Below the pieces are notes generated by a model that had not been told where the DNA came from, did not search any database, and saw only the letters and a program-made list of their open reading frames with translations. From Pseudomonadales bacterium (GTDB taxonomy: Bacteria; Pseudomonadota; Gammaproteobacteria; Pseudomonadales; DC-out160), in assembly GCA_019090455.1 (NCBI GenBank), contig JAHRWA010000015.1, positions 1 through 64,000 of the forward strand: a stretch of 64,000 nt of DNA, read 5' to 3'. Position numbers and translations under genes: made by a program. Below, piece after piece: positions 17,640 through 26,247 of this stretch. Positions within the stretch are counted from its first letter, which is position 1; each line of letters opens with the position of its first letter.

Positions 17640-17656
17640 TTAAGGTCGACTGTTTT
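17626..17656 (+). terminator. Probable terminator overlapping the stop codon of the second lipoprotein
   Basis: An inverted repeat with arms CAGTCG and CGACTG enclosing the palindrome CCTTAATTAAGG, one bulged base, followed by TTTT. It overlaps the last codons of the gene. Confidence 0.6.
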
Positions 17657-17858
17657 CATGAAATTCATCCCTTTCAGCTGATAGCTGTCGCTGTGTGGGG
17701 TGAAAATCCATTTCCTAAATGCCTAAATAGAATATGATACGACATTTCAATATTAAGTTGAATGTAGATATGTCGTTTCTACGTCGTATTTTAACGATTG
17801 AGTTTGCATAACCACTATTGTTTGGTTTCTTTCCCCATAAAGCAGATCTAGTTGACTA

Positions 17859-17882
17859 AACTAAAGGTAACTATCTTTAGTT
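17859..17882. promoter_or_regulatory. Inverted repeat upstream of the HDO gene at 17906
   Basis: Perfect 8-bp arms AACTAAAG (17859-17866) and CTTTAGTT (17875-17882) with an 8-nt spacer, 23 bp before the ATG and just before the ribosome site at 17893-17898. It could be a dimer operator or an RNA hairpin affecting translation. Confidence 0.45.
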
Positions 17883-17905
17883 ATGGGTATGCGAGGAGAA
17901 ACTAT

Positions 17906-18835
17906 ATGGATACTAGCAGCCTCAATAGTAGTGACATCAAGCAATATGCTGTTGAACATAATATTGAAGGGTTAACCGAAAACACATTACAAAAGATAAT
18001 GGTAGGGGAGCTCAAGCCTGATAAGGCAGGGGCGTTTCTTCTTTTTCAGCAGCGTATCAATCAAGAGTTACTGACTCATAAAGTCATAACACACAATACC
18101 TATACACAATGGTTTGAAAAGGGTGGCTTGAGTTTCGACCAAGTGAAGCATTTTCTTATCCAATTTTCTGTTTTTTCTAACCAATTTCTTGTAGCGCAAT
18201 TACATAAGATGCTGAACGCGGAAACCGTAGAGGAAATGCATGCGTCGAAAGAAATATTAGCTAATGAGTTAGGGGTGGTTTTCAGTAAGGGGCACAGTAA
18301 CGATGTGCTGGAATCAGCAGATGGTTTGGAGGGCGAAGGTCTAGTTGGATTGGAAGGTTCTGTGGATGGCAGTGTGTTTCGATTTGAAGCCGCTCACTTT
18401 GAATGGTTGGTGAGCTTAGCAAACAACATCGGTGTCGAATTTAGTGAAATGGGCCGCCGCAGTCATGGTGCGAGCAAAACTCTGCATTTTTGTGATGAGT
18501 TAATACGTCTCTACGGCAGTGAGCAATTCGCGATTGCATCGGCAGCATCTTATGCCGTAGAAAACTGGGCCGCAGCGGGTTTTTGGGAAGAACTTATAAG
18601 TGGTCTTAAAATATTTAAACAAAAAAATAAGCTAGATAAGTTCCCGCTAGCATTTTTCACCTGGCATAGTAAATTGGAAGCGAATCACGCTCACCATACT
18701 CAACAAGAAATTGAAGAGTATTTTTTTACTCATGAAGTGGATGAAGATAGTTTTATTCAATACGGGAATGAAATGTTGGATGGAGTTGCTGTGTTTTGGG
18801 AGGGTTTGTACGAGTCTCGAAATGGCTTACATTAA
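17906..18835 (+). CDS. Heme-oxygenase-like diiron (HDO) protein, copy next to the F420 operon
   Basis: 309 aa from ATG 17906, which has GAGGAG 7 nt upstream (an in-frame TTG at 17852 is less likely). The helical protein carries the HDO metal-ligand pattern: Glu121 in ANELG, His164 in AAHFEWL, Glu219 in YAVENW, and His254-x3-Glu258-x2-His261 in the last helix. This matches the E...H, E, H-x3-D/E-x2-H arrangement of diiron enzymes such as UndA, BesC and SznF, which use O2 for N-oxygenation, desaturation or C-C cleavage. Between Glu121 and His164 is an acidic Gly/Leu/Glu-rich insertion encoded by an imperfect 18-bp repeat. It converges on the F420 operon. The family is fairly sure, the reaction unknown. 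Confidence 0.72.
   Translation: MDTSSLNSSDIKQYAVEHNIEGLTENTLQKIMVGELKPDKAGAFLLFQQRINQELLTHKVITHNTYTQWFEKGGLSFDQVKHFLIQFSVFSNQFLVAQLHKMLNAETVEEMHASKEILANELGVVFSKGHSNDVLESADGLEGEGLVGLEGSVDGSVFRFEAAHFEWLVSLANNIGVEFSEMGRRSHGASKTLHFCDELIRLYGSEQFAIASAASYAVENWAAAGFWEELISGLKIFKQKNKLDKFPLAFFTWHSKLEANHAHHTQQEIEEYFFTHEVDEDSFIQYGNEMLDGVAVFWEGLYESRNGLH
18320..18373 (+). repeat. 3 x 18-bp imperfect repeat inside the HDO gene
   Basis: Units 18320-18337, 18338-18355 and 18356-18373 are Gly/Glu/Leu-coding and related to each other at codon level. They form the loop inserted between two predicted metal-ligand helices. Confidence 0.6.
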
Positions 18836-18866
18836 GTTTTAAAGCCTTTTTTTAATTATATCGAAA

Positions 18867-18924
18867 CCCTTTTACCCCGCTCTAGCGTCTCTTTTGAAAA
18901 CGGTAGCGAGATAGGGGTAAAGGG
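18867..18924. terminator. Long imperfect inverted repeat between convergent genes
   Basis: Arms CCCTTTTACCCC (18867-18878) and GGGGTAAAGGG (18914-18924) separated by ~35 nt lie between the HDO gene and the converging F420-dependent oxidoreductase gene. It may act as a terminator for either side; it lacks a strong T tract. Confidence 0.4.
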
Positions 18925-18931
18925 ATGACGA

Positions 18932-18969
18932 TTCATAACTTTCAGTTCATAACTTTCAGTTCATAACTA
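18932..18969. repeat. 2.7 x 14-bp tandem repeat covering the stop codon of the oxidoreductase gene
   Basis: Two identical units TTCATAACTTTCAG (18932-18945, 18946-18959) and a partial third (18960-18969) that includes the reverse-strand stop codon at 18967-18969. Confidence 0.9.
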
Positions 18970-20001
18970 CAGTATATCGTTAGCGATTAATTCCAGTACT
19001 TCATTTTGATTGGTGCCAATTAGCATTGTACCTACATGCCCTTTTTTACCCGCTTCTTTCCAGACTTGTAAGCGTTCTATAATTCGCTCTTTGGGACCGA
19101 CTAATGCGGTTTCGTCGACCAAAGCATCGGGAACAGCCATCATTGCTTCCATCTTCTTCCCGTCTAGGTAGAGGTCTTGAATGATTTTCGCGTCGTCGCC
19201 ATAACCTAATTTGGTGGCGTAGTCGTTATAGAAATTTTTCTCGCGAGCACCCATGCCGCCAATATAAAGGGCAAGCATGCCTTTAACCGGCATACGGCAC
19301 GCGGCAACATCGTCGCCCATAATCGCAGTGACAAAGGGGGCGATATCAAAGTCGGACAAAGTTTTTCCAGACTTATCTAATCCCTTTTGAATATCCGGCT
19401 CAAAAACACTGTATTGATCTGGGCTCATCCATACTGGGAAAAACCCGTCCGCTATTTCTGCTGCGCAAGCGACGCCATTGGGAGTGATGGAGGCAGTATA
19501 AATGGGGATGTTGGTATCGGCGGCCAGTATGCTTTTGAGTGGTTTGCCTAGTCCTGTCGCATCGTCACCGGTGTAAGGTAGATTGTAGTGATAGCCTTTA
19601 TTCTCAGCTGGGGCTTCGCGTGCCATGATTTTTCTCATGACTGCAATGTACTCTCGTGTTCGTGTGATGGGCCGACCATAAGCAACACCGTGCCAACCTT
19701 CTACTACTTGCGGTCCTGATGCCCCTAAGCCGGCAATAAAACGGCCTTTTGATAATTGGTTTAATGACATAGCGGTCATGGCCGCCAGTGCAGGCGTTCT
19801 GGCTGGCATCTGCATAATGGCTGTGCCTACTTTCATTTTTTCAGTTTGGGCTAGTATCCAAGAGGCTGTGGAAATAGCATCAGAACCGTAGGCTTCCGCA
19901 GTCCAAGTGCTTTCGTAACCGAGGCTCTCGGCAAATTTAATTTTATCAATTTGTGGGTCTATATACTTGCCTGAGTATCCGGCTACCATACCTAGTTTCA
20001 T
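18967..20001 (-). CDS. LLM-class (luciferase-like) F420-dependent oxidoreductase
   Basis: 344 aa TIM-barrel protein of the bacterial luciferase superfamily (MKLGMVAGYSGKY start, GYESTWTAEAYGSDA, KGRFIAGLGASGPQVVEGW). Members with this pattern bind reduced F420 and transfer hydride to varied substrates; the substrate cannot be read here. It is the last gene of the reverse-strand F420 operon, 50 bp after fbiC, which strongly supports F420 over FMN as cofactor. A 14-bp tandem repeat covers its 3' end. Confidence 0.88.
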   Translation of the reverse strand: MKLGMVAGYSGKYIDPQIDKIKFAESLGYESTWTAEAYGSDAISTASWILAQTEKMKVGTAIMQMPARTPALAAMTAMSLNQLSKGRFIAGLGASGPQVVEGWHGVAYGRPITRTREYIAVMRKIMAREAPAENKGYHYNLPYTGDDATGLGKPLKSILAADTNIPIYTASITPNGVACAAEIADGFFPVWMSPDQYSVFEPDIQKGLDKSGKTLSDFDIAPFVTAIMGDDVAACRMPVKGMLALYIGGMGAREKNFYNDYATKLGYGDDAKIIQDLYLDGKKMEAMMAVPDALVDETALVGPKERIIERLQVWKEAGKKGHVGTMLIGTNQNEVLELIANDIL

Positions 20002-20051
20002 GTGTCGTTTTCCTTGTGTTTGAATGTAGAGGGTTCGTGAGTCGGTGGTTT

Positions 20052-22691
20052 TTAAGCTGTATTGGGTGTGCTATTGCTAATACGAATGCGTTTTTGAGTT
20101 TTCGTTGTGGCTGAAATACCTACGGTATCGTATAGGGGGTCAGTCAGTGGCGTTGCATCAAAAGACTGGTTAGTTTGAGATAGCGATGCCTTCTGATATT
20201 GCGTTCCTCTTTGCTGTGGATTACGACCTACCGAACGAATGATCTCCTCCATCGACGTGGGCGAAGTTTCCTGACCATGACTGGCGCCAGCAGATCGAGT
20301 AATAGTTTCATTCATCAATGTTCCGCCTAAATCATTTACCCCCGCATCAAGACAAGCCGTAGCACCCATGTGTCCCATTTTAGTCCAGGAAACTTGGATG
20401 TTATTGAAATAGGGGTGAAGGACTAATCGAGAAATAGCATGCAAGGCAACACTTTCTCTAAAAGTGGGGCCGGACCGTGATTTACCTTTTTGATAAAGAG
20501 GGGCTTCCATATGAACGTAAGGTAAAAGAACAAATTCGGTAAAACCCAAATTTGTCGATGAGGCGTCATTGTTTATTTGATGCTTACTGTTTGTTTGATT
20601 CTCACCGTCTGTTTTATCGCTACGGTCTAGTTCCTGGCTCTGATGATGTGACCGCTGAATAGAGCGAATGCGAAGCAAGTGGCGTGCTACGTGTTTATAT
20701 TTTTCAATATGGCCAAACATAACTGTGGCTGTCGTATTAAACCCCACGCGATGAGCTGTGGTCATGACTTCTTCCCATTGCTGGGTGTTTATCTTATCGG
20801 GGCAGAGTTCGGCTCGTACTTCATCGTCCAAAATCTCAGCCGCAGTACCGGGTAGGGTATTGAGGCCGGCATCTTTAAGACGAATCAAAAAATCTTCTAA
20901 TGAAATACCTAAGCTGTGCGCACCTTGCCAAACTTCAAGTGGAGAAAAGGCGTGAATATGAATGTCGGGGCAGACTTCCTTAATCGCAAGACAAATATCG
21001 ATGTAGGTTTGTCCTGTATAGCTAGGGTGAATGCCTCCCTGTAGGCAGACCTCTGTCGCGCCTCGTTGCCATGCTTCAATGCTGCGCCGTTGTATTTCTT
21101 CAAGACTTAGGTCATAAGGCTTGCCCCGTAAATCCTCACTGGTTTTACCTTTGGAGAATGCACAAAATTGGCATTTGAAATAACAGATGTTCGTGTAATT
21201 GATATTGCGATTGACGACGTAAGTCACCGTGTCACCGCTTACCTGTTGTCGAAGTTGATCGGCGGCATGACACAGATAACTAAAGTCTGCGCCTCTCGCT
21301 TCCATTAAAGTGACTAACTCTGTTTCATTGATTGGTGCTGTAGTTAAAGGTGAATCTGTTATAGAGGAATCTGTTATTCGGTTAATAATACGTTTAACTT
21401 CATCACTAGGCGTCGCCGGTATTACAGGGTTGATCAGCGCGAGATCTTTTTCGGAGGGCGGTTGAGTCGCACCGGCAAACCAATCATCCGTTCGTGCGAA
21501 GCCTTGTCCATCGACGAAGCGAAGTACGGAGGGAGTGATATTGCTATGCGTCCATTGCTTTGCATTTTGCGCGTAATCGGGATAGATCGCTAAGCGTTCT
21601 AACAAATTTTTCCCCGCTTTTTTTGTCTCCTCTTCTAACAGCGTTAAGTGCGGCCAAGGGGCTTCCGGGTTGACGAAATCCGGCGTGACGGGTGATACAC
21701 CGCCCCAGTCATTGATACCTGCGTTCACTAATTGAGGCAGTACGCCGGGGCTGAGATTGGGCGGAGCCTGGATATTCATTTTTGGACCAAAAATAATTCT
21801 CGCTACCGCAATGGTCCAAATTAGTTCATTAAGATCTGGCTCCGGTGACATTGCCATTAGCGTGCCAGGCTTCGCACGAAAATTTTGAATAATGATTTCT
21901 TGCAAATGTCCGTATTGCTCGTGGAGATTACGCAGCACTAACAATGATTCGATTCTTTCTCTGCGGGTCTCTCCGATACCAATCAGAATGCCGGAAGTAA
22001 AAGGGATTGCCGCTTCTCCGGCTAAGCGTAGAGTCTCGATACGCTTAGCCGGGATTTTGTCTACAGAGCCGTAGTGGGGCATGTGCTTTTCAGTGAGTCG
22101 ATCGGAGGCGCTTTCTAACATGATGCCCATGGAGACGGACACTTCTTTTAGTTTTAGTAAATCATCCATGGTCATTAAACCGGGATTTAAATGAGGTAAT
22201 AAACCGGTTTGATCAAACACTTGCTGTGCCGCATCCGCGAGATAATCCAGGGTAGAAGTGTAGCCATTTTCCTTCAGCCATTCTCGGGCGACTTTATAGC
22301 GCGTTTCCGGTTGGTCTCCCAAAGTGAAAAGGGCTTCTTTACAACCATTCAGAGCACCTTGTTTGGCGATGTCGACGGCTTCTTGAATCGTTAAGAAGGG
22401 CGCTTTTATTTTTTTTGGCACTTGTGCGAAAGTACAGTAGTGGCAAACATCACGGCATAAATGGGTTAAGGGAATAAACACTTTTCGCGAATAGGAAAAT
22501 AATTGCGCGTGACCTTGATCTCTTATTTGGCCAGCATAGTTGACGAGTTTAGCCGTGTCCTCTTCATCCGATAAAGTGAGTAGGTCGGTGTCTTCGAATC
22601 GGCTATAACCGAGTTGATCGTCCTCAGACGGGATGCCTTGGTGAGTCAGACCCGCGCTGATAGTAGAGTAGATATGTGAAAAGTCGGTCAT
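20052..22691 (-). CDS. fbiC: FO synthase FbiC (CofG-CofH fusion)
   Basis: Bifunctional radical-SAM enzyme that makes the deazaflavin chromophore FO from tyrosine and 5-amino-6-ribitylaminouracil. 879 aa from ATG 22691 (a TTG at 22721 is the longer option). The N-terminal CofG-like half carries C79-x3-C83-x2-C86 and the CofH-like half C503-x3-C507-x2-C510, both [4Fe-4S]/SAM motifs. The fusion is the actinobacterial-type arrangement; archaea use two proteins. In the CofH half a hydrophilic insertion of ~35 residues, encoded by an 18-bp repeat, sits just before GFTEFVLLPYVHMEAP. It follows cofC with one base between them. Function is secure. Confidence 0.95.
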   Translation of the reverse strand: MTDFSHIYSTISAGLTHQGIPSEDDQLGYSRFEDTDLLTLSDEEDTAKLVNYAGQIRDQGHAQLFSYSRKVFIPLTHLCRDVCHYCTFAQVPKKIKAPFLTIQEAVDIAKQGALNGCKEALFTLGDQPETRYKVAREWLKENGYTSTLDYLADAAQQVFDQTGLLPHLNPGLMTMDDLLKLKEVSVSMGIMLESASDRLTEKHMPHYGSVDKIPAKRIETLRLAGEAAIPFTSGILIGIGETRRERIESLLVLRNLHEQYGHLQEIIIQNFRAKPGTLMAMSPEPDLNELIWTIAVARIIFGPKMNIQAPPNLSPGVLPQLVNAGINDWGGVSPVTPDFVNPEAPWPHLTLLEEETKKAGKNLLERLAIYPDYAQNAKQWTHSNITPSVLRFVDGQGFARTDDWFAGATQPPSEKDLALINPVIPATPSDEVKRIINRITDSSITDSPLTTAPINETELVTLMEARGADFSYLCHAADQLRQQVSGDTVTYVVNRNINYTNICYFKCQFCAFSKGKTSEDLRGKPYDLSLEEIQRRSIEAWQRGATEVCLQGGIHPSYTGQTYIDICLAIKEVCPDIHIHAFSPLEVWQGAHSLGISLEDFLIRLKDAGLNTLPGTAAEILDDEVRAELCPDKINTQQWEEVMTTAHRVGFNTTATVMFGHIEKYKHVARHLLRIRSIQRSHHQSQELDRSDKTDGENQTNSKHQINNDASSTNLGFTEFVLLPYVHMEAPLYQKGKSRSGPTFRESVALHAISRLVLHPYFNNIQVSWTKMGHMGATACLDAGVNDLGGTLMNETITRSAGASHGQETSPTSMEEIIRSVGRNPQQRGTQYQKASLSQTNQSFDATPLTDPLYDTVGISATTKTQKRIRISNSTPNTA
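20571..20642 (-). repeat. 4 x 18-bp imperfect repeat inside fbiC
   Basis: Units at 20571, 20589, 20607 and 20625 (18 bp each) share a GTYTRTTT-like start. On the reverse strand they encode hexapeptides of the form (Q/K)-x-x-(N/D)-x-x and create a hydrophilic insertion in the CofH half. Confidence 0.7.
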
Positions 22692-22692
22692 G

Positions 22693-23547
22693 CTAGTTCC
22701 TGGCTCTAATGTATTCTGCAACGCGTTCGGGGCTTTGAAGATGTTTGATAATGCTGCTGTCTAATAAAAAACGGTAAGTGTTTTGTCCCCTGATTGCGAA
22801 ACGGTCGCCTGAGTTATCAGTCATTAATTGGTGCGCCAAGAGAGCTAAATCTTCTGGCGTGTCCACGTCTAAGCCGATTCCGGGTAATTGCGTCACGATG
22901 GTCTGTAGATTCAAATCATTGGCAATGCTCAGGTGACGGGCGCAACTGTCTTCACCAAAACTGAATGTCATACAATTGGCAGGCATGCAGCTAATACAAT
23001 TGCTGCCGCCACTTTCCGTTGCGGGGACTATATTAATGAGTCCAGATGGGTTCATGAGTCCAGATGAGTTTATATCTCCAGAATGAGAGAGTTCCTTCGC
23101 ATTGAATATAGGATTTAAAACGCGTTGTATTTCCTGTTCACTTACCAAGGGTACATCAGCAGGAATGAAGAGCATTCGTTGAACACCCTGCGTCGCTAAG
23201 GTTTTTCCCGCATAAGTGACGGCGTTAATCAGTCCTTCTTTCTCTGGCTCGGGTAGGACTGGCTCAGGCAGGACTTCTACTTTGTTTGCCAGTACATCGT
23301 TATCTGGTAAACCGTTATTCAGTGCAATCTGCGTGATTTGTGGATCACTGGTGACAATGACGATTTTGTGAATATCTCTGCACAGTAATAAGGTGTGTAA
23401 GATATCTTTTAACATCGCTAGACTGAGATCGGCACGCTGTTGAGGGCTCAACAAATGGGACAGACGTTGTTTACTTTTCTGTAATGATTTGATTGGCACT
23501 ACGGCGGCAGTAATAATACCCCTATTGTGTTCGATAGGCTGCGTCAT
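22693..23547 (-). CDS. cofC: Phospholactate/phosphoglycerate guanylyltransferase CofC (FbiD)
   Basis: Activates a phosphorylated three-carbon acid (2-phospholactate, phosphoenolpyruvate or 3-phosphoglycerate, depending on the lineage) with GTP for F420 assembly. 284 aa from ATG 23547, which overlaps the cofD stop as ATGA. The N-terminal AAVVPIKSLQKSKQRLS is the nucleotidyltransferase signature, and FIPADVPLVS holds metal-binding acidic residues; FSFGEDSCARHL is the family C-terminal motif. An insertion of about 18 residues (HSGDINSSGLMNPSGLIN) precedes the IVPA motif and is encoded by an 18-bp repeat. The substrate type cannot be told from sequence alone. Confidence 0.88.
   Translation of the reverse strand: MTQPIEHNRGIITAAVVPIKSLQKSKQRLSHLLSPQQRADLSLAMLKDILHTLLLCRDIHKIVIVTSDPQITQIALNNGLPDNDVLANKVEVLPEPVLPEPEKEGLINAVTYAGKTLATQGVQRMLFIPADVPLVSEQEIQRVLNPIFNAKELSHSGDINSSGLMNPSGLINIVPATESGGSNCISCMPANCMTFSFGEDSCARHLSIANDLNLQTIVTQLPGIGLDVDTPEDLALLAHQLMTDNSGDRFAIRGQNTYRFLLDSSIIKHLQSPERVAEYIRARN
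23036..23089 (-). repeat. 3 x 18-bp tandem repeat inside cofC
   Basis: Units 23036-23053, 23054-23071 and 23072-23089; the first two differ at only two bases. They encode a Ser/Gly/Asn/Leu-rich insertion that other CofC proteins lack. Confidence 0.85.
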
Positions 23548-24566
23548 GATGATGAGTGCTCGTTGGTCCATCGTGCTGCGAAAGAAAGGCAATGATCTGC
23601 CAAGGTAACACGATCTTGTAGTGTATTCATCATGGTATTCACTACCAAAACCGATAGTCCCATGGATTCTAATGCGGGCTGTAAGTGGTGATCTTTCTCA
23701 TCAATAACGAAGCCGTCAAGTAAGCCGCCATATTGTGATTGATAATATTCTGCGACGCCTAATGCGGAGGCGGGCATATTTAATTCCTTCATCATTTTAG
23801 CGGTAGGACCTTTCACTGCTTGGCCTGCAATGATGGGGCAGACGGCAATTACCGGAGCCGGATGCTGTCGAATCGTATCGGCTATATGAGGGACGGATAG
23901 AATCGGTTCAACGCTAACGAAGGGGTTTGAAGGGCAAATAATAATAGCGGCTAAACTAGGTTGGCTTAGTGTGTCGTAAAATGATTGGCTAGGTTTTGTT
24001 TTTTCAATGCCCTCAAAAAAATAGCCAGATATTTTTGGCTGGCACTGCTCTTTTACAAAGTATTCCTGAAATCCGAGAGCTGATTCATCTTCAAGTTTTA
24101 CGAAAGTGGAGACTACCTGATCGGTCATCGGGAAGAGGTGAGATTTAATGTTGAGTGCATCGCTCAGTTGTTGGGTCACTTGCGATAAATCATCACCTTG
24201 CTTGAGTTGTTCTGTGCGGGTGATATGAGTGGCTAAGTCTCTGTCACCTAATCGAAACCAGTGGGGCTGATTTAATTGCTTTAGTGCATCCATGAATTGC
24301 CAACTTTCGTTGGCCAGCCCCCAGCCCAACTCCTTGTTATTCAGATCCGCTAGGGTATACATGACCGTGTCTAAATCTGGCGAAATATTGAGGCCTAAAT
24401 GAACAAAATCATCGCTAGTATTGGCCATGATAGAAAGACGTTGGGCTAATAACTGACTTAAACCTAGCGCTAATTTCGCACCACCCACTCCGCCTGATAG
24501 TGCGAGGTAGGTAGAGTCTGGTTTTGTTCCAGAGGATGTATCGTTTTTGTGATTGTGTTTGCTCAT
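23544..24566 (-). CDS. cofD: F420 biosynthesis transferase CofD (FbiA)
   Basis: Transfers the activated phospho-acid onto FO to make F420-0 or its dehydro/3PG form. About 340 aa; the N-terminal nucleotide-binding loop ALSGGVGGAKLALGL and the downstream NTSDDFVHLGLNISPDLDTV are CofD signatures. ATG 24566 is my preferred start; a GTG at 24599 would add 11 residues. It overlaps cofC (ATGA) and sits 79 bp after cofE. Confidence 0.93.
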   Translation of the reverse strand: MSKHNHKNDTSSGTKPDSTYLALSGGVGGAKLALGLSQLLAQRLSIMANTSDDFVHLGLNISPDLDTVMYTLADLNNKELGWGLANESWQFMDALKQLNQPHWFRLGDRDLATHITRTEQLKQGDDLSQVTQQLSDALNIKSHLFPMTDQVVSTFVKLEDESALGFQEYFVKEQCQPKISGYFFEGIEKTKPSQSFYDTLSQPSLAAIIICPSNPFVSVEPILSVPHIADTIRQHPAPVIAVCPIIAGQAVKGPTAKMMKELNMPASALGVAEYYQSQYGGLLDGFVIDEKDHHLQPALESMGLSVLVVNTMMNTLQDRVTLADHCLSFAARWTNEHSSS

Positions 24567-24644
24567 GGCATTATCAGATTTTGAAATTTTGGGAGGCACT
24601 GGTTTTATTGGGCCGAGTTATGATTAACGGATCAGGTATTCTCA

Positions 24645-25427
24645 TTACCGAAATAGATCTCGCTCTTTGGGACGTAGGAGTGGTTTGACTCCTTTTTGCG
24701 CCGGGTCATCGGGTTCTGAGGGTTGGTAGCCTCGAACCAATACCACCGGTGTTTTCTCTTGGGTTTGGCCCATCACGAGAGAGGCGCCAGCAGCCATTTC
24801 ATCTGCCGCCGCGACTTCTGTCACCATTAATTCACGGCCAAATATATCCTGACCTCCGATGTAATTCTCTACCGCGTTAAATCCTGCAACACCGATTGCC
24901 AGCCCGAGAGTGCCGTTTCGCCAGGCTCTACCCATACTGTCATTGATAATGACTCCCACGTTAACGCCTAGCTTCTGCTTGATGGTCTGGCGAATTTTCT
25001 CCGCACTAGCGTCAGAGTCTACGGGTAAAAGTAAGACGCGCTCTTTACCCTCATGATGCTCAATATTAGACTGGTCCATACCGGCGTTGGCATGAATGAA
25101 CCCGAGAGTATGTTCTACTATCAGCACATTGGGCTTCTTTCGTATGACTGCGTTTGATTGTCGCAAAACCAGCTCAACGTAACGCGGGTCTTTCTGTACC
25201 TCCAAAGACAGTTTTATAGCCTCTTCAGACGGCGTTACTGAGTCGAGTATCACGTAGCGGTTTTCTGCCTTTGAAATAATTTTTTGAGCAATGACGATGA
25301 CGTCATTTTCAGCAATATTTTTCTGCTGATTTTCTGCCGCATTCATAATGAGTTGCGCAATATTATCTTCAGGCTCGACTAGCGGTATGCCGTTCAAACC
25401 GCTAAAGGTGAGTTCCATTGTGTGCAT
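24645..25427 (-). CDS. cofE: Coenzyme F420-0:L-glutamate ligase CofE
   Basis: GTP-dependent ligase that adds the gamma-linked glutamate tail of F420. 260 aa, the stand-alone CofE length; the C-terminal nitroreductase-like domain found in actinobacterial FbiB is absent. Visible motifs: GIPLVEPEDNI, DVIVIAQKIISKAEN and IINDSMGRAWRNGTLGLAIG, which holds metal-binding residues. Either ATG 25427 or ATG 25418 could be the start. It lies between the F420 reductase gene and cofD. Confidence 0.93.
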   Translation of the reverse strand: MHTMELTFSGLNGIPLVEPEDNIAQLIMNAAENQQKNIAENDVIVIAQKIISKAENRYVILDSVTPSEEAIKLSLEVQKDPRYVELVLRQSNAVIRKKPNVLIVEHTLGFIHANAGMDQSNIEHHEGKERVLLLPVDSDASAEKIRQTIKQKLGVNVGVIINDSMGRAWRNGTLGLAIGVAGFNAVENYIGGQDIFGRELMVTEVAAADEMAAGASLVMGQTQEKTPVVLVRGYQPSEPDDPAQKGVKPLLRPKERDLFR

Positions 25428-25494
25428 TGACTCCGACTTAAACTGCTTATCTTTTGAAGTTAAAAAATAAAAGTTAGGATTTGGGATATAGAAT

Positions 25495-26175
25495 TTAGGA
25501 TTTTGCTTCGCCGCTAATGATAATTCCAGCGCCGGCTATTTTATGATGTCGATTGATACTAATGAGCACCGAGGTCATGGCCTCTGCTGCTGCCGAGTTG
25601 GCTAAAGGTCCGGCATGCCAACCCTTAAGGCCGGCGGCTTCTACCAGTGTAATGACTTCATCTCTAGCGGCTTTTTTATCGCCCGTTACCAATACGTCAC
25701 AAGCAATAGCGTGGTCTTCATTGAGGTGCTGAGCACTGACATTTTGGAATGCCGATACCACCTGCACGTTTTCGCCCAATAAGGATTGTGCCATGAGTGC
25801 AGCAGAGCCTTGCTCGGGCAGCTGAACGGTACCCACCTTGGGGGGCTTAAGAGGAACAGTAACGTCGATGAGGATTTTATCAGTCAATGCGGGTTGCACT
25901 GTTTCTAAAGTTGAAATTTGGTGTGCGAAAGGCACTGTGAGAACTACCAAATCAGCACCTTGAGCGGCACTCAAGTTATCGGTACCTTTTACATTCAGAT
26001 CAGGAAACTCGTTAAGCAATTCGGAGGCGGCAGTTTCCGCTTTTGCCGCGGTACGTGAGCCAATGATGATTTTGTACCCTGCTCGACTCCAACGTCTTGC
26101 TAGGCCGCCTCCTAGAGCGCCGGTGCCTCCCAGGATTGCGATGATGTTGGTTTGCGGTTCTATTTTGTCGGTCAT
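25495..26175 (-). CDS. npdG: F420:NADPH oxidoreductase (Fno/NpdG family)
   Basis: Interconverts F420H2 and NADPH. About 226 aa from ATG 26175 (a TTG at 26187 is possible). The Rossmann dinucleotide loop AILGGTGALGGGLARRW and the NADP-phosphate-binding GSRTAAKAE are clear, and DVTVPLKPPKVGT and SAFQNVSAQHL are family stretches. Its presence in the operon indicates that the cell reduces F420 with NADPH to feed the two oxidoreductases on either side of the cof genes. Confidence 0.92.
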   Translation of the reverse strand: MTDKIEPQTNIIAILGGTGALGGGLARRWSRAGYKIIIGSRTAAKAETAASELLNEFPDLNVKGTDNLSAAQGADLVVLTVPFAHQISTLETVQPALTDKILIDVTVPLKPPKVGTVQLPEQGSAALMAQSLLGENVQVVSAFQNVSAQHLNEDHAIACDVLVTGDKKAARDEVITLVEAAGLKGWHAGPLANSAAAEAMTSVLISINRHHKIAGAGIIISGEAKS

Positions 26176-26247
26176 AAAGGCTCTCAAATGCGAGTCAATG
26201 ATAAGTTAATGGAGCACGAGGTTTGGCTTTTCGAGTTTCTGCTTAGT

